Origin: Achromobacter sp. HZ34
GTDB taxonomy: Bacteria > Pseudomonadota > Gammaproteobacteria > Burkholderiales > Burkholderiaceae_B
Length of the DNA stretch: 64,000 nt
Reading direction: 5' to 3'
Assembly: GCF_002209485.1 (NCBI RefSeq)
Contig: NZ_NJIX01000004.1
Location: 659,677-723,676, forward strand
Below the pieces are notes generated by a model. It saw only the letters and a list, made by a program, of their open reading frames with translations. It ran no database searches and was not told the origin of the DNA. Position numbers and translations under genes: made by a program. This document shows positions 54,929-62,197 of the stretch, piece after piece. Numbering within the stretch: position 1 is the first letter of the stretch; the number at the start of each line of letters is the position of its first letter.

Positions 54929-56570
54929 GTGAAGGCTGATCCAGCGCGCCGCCGCCGACGGCTTTATAGATCGCCACCAGGTCCATGCGCAGGCGGCTGT
55001 CGCTGTCGGCCAGATCGCTGCGTGCTTGCAGGTCGCCGCGTTCGGCGTCCAGCTGGGCCAGCAGGTCGGTCATGCCGCGTGTGTAGCGGGCGCGGGCCAG
55101 CGCGTAGGCATCGGCGCTGCTGGCGGCTTTTTCGCGCAGGCGCGCGTTGCGCTGGCGCTCGGCCCCGTATGCGGTGAGGGCGTCGTCGATTTCCTGCCAG
55201 GCCTTCAATATCGTGCGCTGGTAGTTGACCGCGGCTTCCTGCTGCTGGAGTTCGCGCAGCACCACCACCGAGCGGCGCCGGCCCATGTCGAAGATGGGCA
55301 GGCTCAAGGTGGGACCGATCTGCCAGTTGCGCGTGCCCCACTCGCCGAAGCGATGGCCCTGATAGGAGTCGTAGCCGAAGCTGGCGCCCAGCGTGATGCG
55401 CGGATACAGGTCGGCGGTGGCGACGCCGATATTCGCGGTGGCCGCATGCAGGCGATATTCGGCGGCGCGGATGTCGGGGCGATGCAGGGCGACTTGCGAC
55501 GGCAGGCCCAGGCTGAGATCCGGCAGGGCAGCGTACGTGCCGGCTTCCACGGCGCCGACCGCGTCCGGGTCCAAGCCCGTGCCAGCGCGCGGTCGCTGGC
55601 CTGGACCCGTGGGCGGGCGCGTGGCCGCGGCCGCATCGCCAGCCGAAGCCTTGGCCAGCATGGCCGTCAATTCTCCCGGCCGCGCGCCGGTCAGCACGCC
55701 GATCTGGTTGATGGCGCTGGCCTCCTGGGCCTGCAGGCCGGGCAGGCGTGATTGCAGATCCGCCAGTTGCGTGCGCTGGCGCGTCACATCGAAGTCATCG
55801 ATCAGGCCGCCGCGCGCCCGCGCCCGGATCAGGTCCAGCGTATCGCTTGCCACGCCGATGTCGCGTTCGATGATGGCCCGCTGGCGCTGCGCCAGGCGCA
55901 GTTCGAAATACGCGCGCGACACTTCGCTGGCCACCGTCAGGCGCATGTCCTGCAGCATCGCGGCGGCAGCGCTGGTGTCGGCGTCGGCGGCTTCCACCGA
56001 ACGGGCCACGTGGCCCCACAAGTCCACTTCCCATGAGGCGTCGAAGCCGGCCTGGTAATCCGTAAAGGGGGAGCTCAGCTCACGCGCCAGCTCGTCGCGC
56101 TGCTCGGGCGCCACCAGATCCAGCAGACGCGTACCCGCGCTGTATTCGCTGCTGCGTTGCCGCTGTATCGCCCCGTTGGCGTTGACCGCCGGTCCACGCT
56201 GCGCCGCCACCGTATCGCGCTGCGTGCGGCTTTGGGCGAAACGCAGGGCCGCGCTGCGCAAGTCCGGGCTGGCCGCGACGGCACGCTGCTGTAACCGGTC
56301 CAGCACGGGATCCTGGAATTGCGTCCACCAGTCCGCCGGCAGCGGCGCGGAGCCCACGGCCAGGCCGGCCGTCAGCGCCGGGTCGCCGCTGCGCCAGGCG
56401 GTCCAGTCACTCGGCGCTGCGGGTGCCGGTTTCTCGAAGTCCGGGCCGACGGCGCAGCCGGTGAGCAGGAACAGCAGCGGGATCAGGCGCAGCAGGGGAC
56501 GCCACGACGCGGCACTGTTGCGCGCTGCGGCGTCTGGCGGGAAAGGGGAACGGAACGGGTTGCTGATCAT
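54870..56570 (-). CDS. NodT/OprM-type outer-membrane efflux lipoprotein
   Basis: This is the TolC-like trimeric outer-membrane channel of the efflux system. The 566-residue precursor has a lipobox LLTGC with acylated Cys39, then two OEP repeats (about 100-310 and 345-545; LSLPIFDMGRRRSVV). A Gly/Pro/Arg-rich insert (PPTGPGQRPRAG) lies between them, making it longer than the usual 470-500 residues. It is last in the operon, 10 bases after the permease gene. Confidence 0.92.
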   Translation of the reverse strand: MISNPFRSPFPPDAAARNSAASWRPLLRLIPLLFLLTGCAVGPDFEKPAPAAPSDWTAWRSGDPALTAGLAVGSAPLPADWWTQFQDPVLDRLQQRAVAASPDLRSAALRFAQSRTQRDTVAAQRGPAVNANGAIQRQRSSEYSAGTRLLDLVAPEQRDELARELSSPFTDYQAGFDASWEVDLWGHVARSVEAADADTSAAAAMLQDMRLTVASEVSRAYFELRLAQRQRAIIERDIGVASDTLDLIRARARGGLIDDFDVTRQRTQLADLQSRLPGLQAQEASAINQIGVLTGARPGELTAMLAKASAGDAAAATRPPTGPGQRPRAGTGLDPDAVGAVEAGTYAALPDLSLGLPSQVALHRPDIRAAEYRLHAATANIGVATADLYPRITLGASFGYDSYQGHRFGEWGTRNWQIGPTLSLPIFDMGRRRSVVVLRELQQQEAAVNYQRTILKAWQEIDDALTAYGAERQRNARLREKAASSADAYALARARYTRGMTDLLAQLDAERGDLQARSDLADSDSRLRMDLVAIYKAVGGGALDQPSPTAPVAPAPCRNCDPSASP

Positions 56571-56580
56571 GATGTTTCCC

Positions 56581-57699
56581 TCAGGCCAGCCGGTGGCGGA
56601 ACAGCCAGGCGGCCAGCGGCAGGGTCAGTGCGGCAATGCAGGCGAAGGGGATGAAGTCGGTCCACACGGCCTGCAGTCCCGCGCCTTCCAGGTACACGCG
56701 CCGCACCAGGTCGATGGCAAAGCGCAGCGGGTTGGCGTAAGTGGCGATCTGCATGGCCTGCGGCATGTTCTTGACGGGCGTGGCCAGGCCCGACAGCAGC
56801 ACCAGGGGCATCAGCAGGACGAAGGTGTACAGCATGGCCTGCTGCATATTGGCGGACACCGCCGACACCGACAGGCCGATGCCGACCACGGCGATGGTGA
56901 AGCCGAGCAGCCCGGTGGCCAGCGTCAGCACGTGTCCGGCCATGGGAATCTGGAACCAGAACAGCGAGACCAGCAGGATCAAGGCCGATTGCAGCAGGCC
57001 GATGGCGATCGATGGCAAGGCCTTGCCGATCATGATTTCCAGCGGCGTGTACGGCGTCACCAGCAACTGGTCGAAGGTGCCCTGTTCGCGCTCGCGGGCC
57101 ACCGACAGGGCGGCCAGCATCATGGTCTGCATCATGCTGAGGCCGGCGATCAGCCCCGGCAGGATGCTCCAGCGCGTTTCCTGGTTGGGGTTGAACCAGG
57201 TACGCGGAATCACCGTCACCGGCGGCGCCGCCAGGCCGGACTGGCTGGCATTGAACGCGGCCACCACAGCGCGAATCTGCCCGGCGGCCGTGCCCGCGGT
57301 GGTGGAGTTGCGGCCGTCCAGGATCACTTGCAAGGGCGCGGGCAGGTTCGCCGCCAGCTTGTCGGCGAAATCGGGAGCGAATTGCAGCACCAGCAAGGCA
57401 TCGCCCGAATCGATCACCGACGCGATCTGCGACGACGACTGCAAGGTGGCCACCCGATGGAATACGCCGGTGCCGTCCAGGCGCGCCAGCAGTTCGGTCG
57501 ATTCCTGGCTGCGGCTCTGGTCGACCACCGCATAGGGAACGTTGGTCAGGTCGAAGGTGGCGCCATAGCCGAACAGCAGGCTCTGCAGCAGGGGTGGCAC
57601 CACCAGGATCACGCGGCTGGCGGGATCCTTCAGGATGGCGAGGAATTCCTTCTGGCACAGATTGCCCAGGCGGCGCAGGAAGGCGAACAATGAGGCCAT
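56581..57699 (-). CDS. ABC-2 type efflux permease (second)
   Basis: The 372-residue permease has one N-terminal helix, a large periplasmic domain of about 140 residues and five helices in the C-terminal half, including the ABC-2 signature REREQGTFDQLLVTPYTPLEIMIGKALPS (in part). It resembles YhhJ/YbhR-type permeases. The start is five bases after the stop of the first permease gene. Confidence 0.92.
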   Translation of the reverse strand: MASLFAFLRRLGNLCQKEFLAILKDPASRVILVVPPLLQSLLFGYGATFDLTNVPYAVVDQSRSQESTELLARLDGTGVFHRVATLQSSSQIASVIDSGDALLVLQFAPDFADKLAANLPAPLQVILDGRNSTTAGTAAGQIRAVVAAFNASQSGLAAPPVTVIPRTWFNPNQETRWSILPGLIAGLSMMQTMMLAALSVAREREQGTFDQLLVTPYTPLEIMIGKALPSIAIGLLQSALILLVSLFWFQIPMAGHVLTLATGLLGFTIAVVGIGLSVSAVSANMQQAMLYTFVLLMPLVLLSGLATPVKNMPQAMQIATYANPLRFAIDLVRRVYLEGAGLQAVWTDFIPFACIAALTLPLAAWLFRHRLA

Positions 57700-57704
57700 G
57701 GCGG

Positions 57705-58880
57705 TCAGTCCAGTTTCTTGCGGGTCAGGATGCGGGCGAGTCCCAGCAGCACCACGGCGTAGCCGGCCAGGATGGCGCAGTCCTTGATGATCAGGGGCCA
57801 GTAGTTGCCGGCCAGGAACAGGGACTTCACCAGCTCCATGAAATACGTGGCCGGCAACAGGTGCCCGATGATATTGACCGCCGCGGGGACGTTGCGCAGG
57901 TCGAAGACGAAGCCGGACAGCATCATGGCCGGCAGGAAACTGGCCAGGATGGCGATCTGGCTGGCAAGGAACTGGTTCTTGGTGAAGGCCGATATCAGCA
58001 GCCCGATGCCCAGCGCCACGAACATGTACAGCATGGAGCCCACCAGCAGGGCCAGCATGGAGCCGTGGATGGGCACGTCGAACAGCAGGCGCGCCGCCAG
58101 CAGGCACAGGGCCAGGCCCAGCAGGCCGACGCCGAAGTAGGGGATGATCTTGGCGATCAGGATTTCCACCGGCCGCACGGGCGTGACGAACAACGCTTCC
58201 AGGGTGCCTCGCTCCCATTCGCGCGCCATCACCAGGGCCGTCAGGAAAGTGCCGATCAGCGTCATGATCAGGACGATGAGGCCGGGCACCAGATACCAGG
58301 TGCTGTCATTGGCGGCGTTGAACCACAGACGATCTACCACCACCACGTTGGCGCCCCGGGTCTGGCTACCTGCTTGGCTACCTGCCTGGGTGCCAAGTGC
58401 CTCGCCGCGCGCCTGGCGCTTCTGCATCCACGTCGCCACGGCGCCTTCCACGTAGGCCTGCACCGCCAGCGCGCGGCTGGGGTCGCTGCCCTGCAGCAGG
58501 GCTTGCAACTGCGCGTTGCCGGCGGCCAGGCGGCGGGCGAAGTCGCTGGGGATGAGCAGCAGGGCGTCGGCGCGTTGCGTATCCATGATGCGGCGGCCTT
58601 CCTGCAGGCTGCGCACAGTGCGCGTGGAGATGAAGGGCGAATGCTCCAGCACGGCCTGGATTTCATAGGCGGGCGGGGAACTGTCCTCCATCACCACCAC
58701 GACGTCGGCGTCATTGACGTCCAGCGACAGGCCGTAGCCGAAGATCAGGATCAACACGATGGGCAGGCCGATGCCTATCAGCAGGTTGCTGCGGTCGCGC
58801 AGCAACTGGCGGAACTCCTTGCGGGTCAGGGACCAGAGGCGGCGCCAGAAGCCGCCGTGGGCACGCGACGGCGTGGTCAT
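57705..58880 (-). CDS. ABC-2 type efflux permease (first)
   Basis: The 391-residue product has the same layout as its neighbour and its own ABC-2 signature (MAREWERGTLEALFVTPVRPVEILIAKIIP, in part). Its periplasmic domain carries a GTQAGSQAGSQTRG stretch encoded by a 12-bp tandem repeat (58361-58384). It overlaps the ATPase gene stop by four bases. The two permeases probably form a heterodimer. Confidence 0.92.
   Translation of the reverse strand: MTTPSRAHGGFWRRLWSLTRKEFRQLLRDRSNLLIGIGLPIVLILIFGYGLSLDVNDADVVVVMEDSSPPAYEIQAVLEHSPFISTRTVRSLQEGRRIMDTQRADALLLIPSDFARRLAAGNAQLQALLQGSDPSRALAVQAYVEGAVATWMQKRQARGEALGTQAGSQAGSQTRGANVVVVDRLWFNAANDSTWYLVPGLIVLIMTLIGTFLTALVMAREWERGTLEALFVTPVRPVEILIAKIIPYFGVGLLGLALCLLAARLLFDVPIHGSMLALLVGSMLYMFVALGIGLLISAFTKNQFLASQIAILASFLPAMMLSGFVFDLRNVPAAVNIIGHLLPATYFMELVKSLFLAGNYWPLIIKDCAILAGYAVVLLGLARILTRKKLD
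58361..58384 (-). repeat. 12-bp tandem repeat inside the first permease gene
   Basis: TCTGGCTACCTG is followed by CTTGGCTACCTG. In frame it gives a four-residue repeat (AGSQ AGSQ) in the periplasmic loop. Confidence 0.8.
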
Positions 58881-60916
58881 GACGATGCTTCCGGGATTGA
58901 CGGTGCGGCGGGGGGGCCGGGGGGCGGCTGATCGCCCTGGGTCCGGTCCCGGTCCGGCGTTGCCGCCGTGGCTTGCACGTCGGCGCCTTGCCGCTGTGCC
59001 CGCCCTTGCTCGACGATGCCGATGAACGCCTGTTCCATGTCCAGTTTGTGGTCGGCGGTCTCGCCGGCCTGGGCGCGCACTTCGGCCGGCGTGCCCAGGG
59101 CCAGCAGCTTGCCGGCATCCTGGATGACGATGCGGTCGCAGTACTCCGCTTCCTCCATGAAGTGGGTGGTGATGACGATGGTGGTGCCGGTCTCGGCCAG
59201 TGCCGTGATACGGCGCCAGAACGCACGCCGCGCCAGGGGATCGGCGCCGCTGGTGGGTTCGTCGAGGAACAGGATTTCCGGTTCGTGCAGCAGGCCCACC
59301 GCCATGGCCAGGCGCTGCTTGACACCGCCGGGCAGATGGCCGGCCGGCATCTTCAGCAGGTCGGCCAGTTCGAACTGGCTGGCGACTTCGCTCATGCGCT
59401 CGTGCAGGCGACGGCCAAAAAGGCCGTAGGCGCCGCCGAAGAAGCGCAGGTTTTCATACGCGGAGAGGTTGCCGTACAGGGCGAATTTCTGCGAAACGTA
59501 GCCGATGCGGCGGCGGGCTTGCGCGCGGGCCTTACGCATGTCCAGGCCGGCCACCTGGGCGTAGCCGCTACTGGCGGGCAGCAGGCCGCACAGCATGCGG
59601 AAGGTGGTGGTCTTGCCGGCGCCGTTCGGGCCCAGCAAGCCGAAGATCTCGCCGCGCGCCACGCTGAAGGTGGTGCGGTCCACGGCGGTGAAGTCCCCGA
59701 ACTTGCGCACCAGGTCGCGCACTTCGATGGCACTGCCGTTGCCATTGCGGTCGCCACTGCCATTGCCATTGCCACGGCCGCTGCCGTTACCGTTGCCTGC
59801 GCCGGCCGCGGCATCCTTCGGCGCCGGCGCCACGCTGGTCGTGCTGCCTGCGCCGATGCCGGCACCGCTGCCCTGCGCGGCATCCACATTGCTCGCGCCG
59901 GCACCTTTGTCCGTGCCGCCGACTCGCGTGCGCAGCAGCACCATGAAGCCGTCTTCCAGGCGCGCGTCCACCGGCCGCAGATCGGCGGCGGCAAGGCCCA
60001 GGCGGCCGGCGTCCGCATCCTGCCGCAGGATGAGGCGCACCTCTCCCCCATGGGGCACCGCATCGATGACGGCATCCTTGCGATCCAGCAGATCGGCCTG
60101 CAATTCGCGCGCGGGCCGCCCGTCCTTGGGCGCGACGACGAAGCAGCGGTCGCGCGCGTGGCGGCTGATGTCTTGCGGCTGGCCGGCCGCCAGCACCTGG
60201 CCTTCGTGCAGCACATAGACTTCGCCGCAGCGTTCGGCCTCGTCCAGGTACGCCGTGGTCATCAGCACCGACAGGCCTTCGGCCTCGACCAGTTGCTGCA
60301 CGATCTCCCACAGCTCGCGCCGCGACAAGGGATCCACGCCCACGGTGGGTTCGTCCAGCAGCAGCAGATCGGGCGAACGCACCAGCGTGCAAGCCAGGCC
60401 CAGCTTCTGCTTCATGCCACCGGACAGCTTGCCGGCGGGCCTTGCGGTGAAGCGCGCAAGGTCGGTCATGTCCAGCAGCCGGTCGTAGCGTTGGCGCCGC
60501 TCAGCCTGCGGCACGCCGTGCAGGTCGGCGTACAGGTCCAGGTTCTCCTGCACGCTCAGGTCCTCGTAAAGGCCGAAGCGCTGCGGCATGTAGCTGATGC
60601 GGTTCTGGATGGCTTGCGGTTGCCTGGCGGCGTCCAGGCCCAGCACGCGCAAGGTGCCGCCGTCGGGATGCATGAGCCCGGCGGTCAGGCGCAGGAAGGT
60701 GGTCTTGCCGGCGCCGTCCGGGCCCACCAAGGCCGTCAGGGCGCCGGCGCGCACGCGCAGCGAGACATCGTCCAGAGCCTGCACGTGGCGGCGCGCTTCT
60801 TTCTCGTAGAAGCGTTTGCGCACGCCGCTGGCATCGACCGCATACGCGGACGAGTCGGTAGCCGAGCCGGCCGCCGTGTCCGCCGCCTTGCCAGCGACTT
60901 GGGCGTCGGTCGCCAT
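58877..60916 (-). CDS. ABC transporter with two fused ATP-binding domains
   Basis: The 679-residue product drives the efflux permeases. The first domain has Walker A GPDGAGKTT, signature LSGGMKQ and Walker B LLLLDEPTVGVDP. The second has GPNGAGKTT, a modified signature LPGGVKQ and LFLDEPTSGADP. They are joined by a linker of about 70 residues ending in Gly/Asn repeats (GNGNGSGRGNGNGSG). This resembles the double ATPase of YhiH/YbhF systems. It overlaps hlyD as TGATG. Confidence 0.94.
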   Translation of the reverse strand: MATDAQVAGKAADTAAGSATDSSAYAVDASGVRKRFYEKEARRHVQALDDVSLRVRAGALTALVGPDGAGKTTFLRLTAGLMHPDGGTLRVLGLDAARQPQAIQNRISYMPQRFGLYEDLSVQENLDLYADLHGVPQAERRQRYDRLLDMTDLARFTARPAGKLSGGMKQKLGLACTLVRSPDLLLLDEPTVGVDPLSRRELWEIVQQLVEAEGLSVLMTTAYLDEAERCGEVYVLHEGQVLAAGQPQDISRHARDRCFVVAPKDGRPARELQADLLDRKDAVIDAVPHGGEVRLILRQDADAGRLGLAAADLRPVDARLEDGFMVLLRTRVGGTDKGAGASNVDAAQGSGAGIGAGSTTSVAPAPKDAAAGAGNGNGSGRGNGNGSGDRNGNGSAIEVRDLVRKFGDFTAVDRTTFSVARGEIFGLLGPNGAGKTTTFRMLCGLLPASSGYAQVAGLDMRKARAQARRRIGYVSQKFALYGNLSAYENLRFFGGAYGLFGRRLHERMSEVASQFELADLLKMPAGHLPGGVKQRLAMAVGLLHEPEILFLDEPTSGADPLARRAFWRRITALAETGTTIVITTHFMEEAEYCDRIVIQDAGKLLALGTPAEVRAQAGETADHKLDMEQAFIGIVEQGRAQRQGADVQATAATPDRDRTQGDQPPPGPPAAPSIPEASS

Positions 60917-62019
60917 CAGCGCTGGACGGGCTGCGCCGCGCCGGTTGCGGGCGCGGCCACGGGTGGCGTCGGCGCCGCGCTGGGTGCAGCGGGCGCGGCA
61001 GCCACTCCAGCCGTAGCTGGAGCTTCGTCCGCCTGCCGTTGCAGCACCACCGTGGCGGGCATGCCCAGGCGCAATTCATCCCGCGGGTCATCCACCAGCA
61101 CGCGGATCTCATAGACGAGGTCCGTGCGCAGTTCCTCGGTCTGCACGCTCTTGGGCGTGAACTCCGCCACCGACGAGATATAGCCGACCCGGCCAGGCAG
61201 CGCACGCGTGCCCGCGCTGTCGGTGTACACGTCCGCGTGCATGCCCCCGCGCACGAAGCCCAGCTGCACCCCATTCACATAGGCGCGGACCCACTTGGGA
61301 TCGGTCAGCGCCAAGGTATAGACAGGCCGCTGCGGCGACGCCATGTCGCCCGGTTCCAGCAGGCGGGCGCGCACCACGCCGTCGCGCGGCGCCTTCAACT
61401 GCCCCAGGTCGATCTGGTGTTGCAGCAGGGCGGCCTGGGCGTCGGCGGCGCGCAGATTGGCCTGGGCCTGGCCAATGTCTTCCTGGCGCGGCCCGATCTG
61501 GGCCAGCTTCAGCGACTTGCGGCGGTCTTCAAGATTGGCCTGGGCCACGCGCAATTGCGCTACCGCATTGTCGATGTCCTGCTTGCTGACGCCGCGCCCG
61601 TTGGTGTCCGCCGCCACGCCGCGCAGCCGGCGCAACTGCTGCGCGGCCAGCTCGGCCTGCGCTTCGGCCGCGCCGGCCTGGGCCTTGGACTGTTCCACTT
61701 CCTCCGGCCGGGTGCCATTGCGCAGGCGCGCCAGGGCTTCCTGCTGCGCCTCGGCCTGAGCCCGCACCTGCGCCAGCTGCAGCGTCAGCGTGCGGGTGTC
61801 GAGCACGGCCAACACCTGGCCGGCCTTGACCTTGTCACCTTCCTCGACGCGGACTTCGCGTACCCGCTCGCTGCCCTCGAAAGCCAGGGCGACTTGGCGG
61901 ATGTCGACGTTGCCGTATAGCGTGATCCGGCTATTGTCGGTGGCGGGACGCAGCCACATCCAGAGACCGGCGGCGACGGCTGCCACGAGAATCACGCAGA
62001 CAACGATGGTTTTCTTCAT
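60916..62019 (-). CDS. HlyD-family membrane fusion protein
   Basis: The periplasmic adaptor links the permeases to the outer-membrane channel. The 367-residue product has an N-terminal membrane anchor (IVVCVILVAAVAAGLWMWL), a lipoyl half (VEEGDKVKAGQVLAVLD), a coiled-coil hairpin with repeated QARAQAEAQ-like heptads (about 80-200), then LKAPRDGVVRARLLEPGDMAS and an Ala/Pro-rich tail. It is first in the five-gene efflux operon. Its substrate is unknown. Confidence 0.93.
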   Translation of the reverse strand: MKKTIVVCVILVAAVAAGLWMWLRPATDNSRITLYGNVDIRQVALAFEGSERVREVRVEEGDKVKAGQVLAVLDTRTLTLQLAQVRAQAEAQQEALARLRNGTRPEEVEQSKAQAGAAEAQAELAAQQLRRLRGVAADTNGRGVSKQDIDNAVAQLRVAQANLEDRRKSLKLAQIGPRQEDIGQAQANLRAADAQAALLQHQIDLGQLKAPRDGVVRARLLEPGDMASPQRPVYTLALTDPKWVRAYVNGVQLGFVRGGMHADVYTDSAGTRALPGRVGYISSVAEFTPKSVQTEELRTDLVYEIRVLVDDPRDELRLGMPATVVLQRQADEAPATAGVAAAPAAPSAAPTPPVAAPATGAAQPVQR

Positions 62020-62042
62020 CCAGCCTATCCGCTTTTAGACCT

Positions 62043-62076
62043 AGAGCCATTTTCAGCAACGCCGGGCTCTGAAAAT
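62043..62076. promoter_or_regulatory. Permuted inverted repeats between the efflux operon and asmA
   Basis: AGAGCC-ATTTTCAG (62043-62056) is followed by GGCTCT-GAAAAT (62065-62076). AGAGCC pairs with GGCTCT, and ATTTTCAG with CTGAAAAT, so two alternative dyads share the same DNA. The site lies in the 178-base divergent promoter region. An operator for a regulator encoded elsewhere is likely. Confidence 0.5.
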
Positions 62077-62197
62077 AGATCCACTGTGAGGGAGTCACGT
62101 GGGCCGATTTGTTACGATACCCTTTTTCCGCGGCCGGTATGGCCGCGCGTCATTTGGGCCGTGAGCAAGCCTCATTGTCCACGTTCAAGCAGAGCCG

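Noticed and set aside
58973..61114. A 713-codon open frame antisense to the double ATPase and hlyD genes
   Set aside because: It spans the overlap of two clear genes on the other strand and has no recognisable domain.
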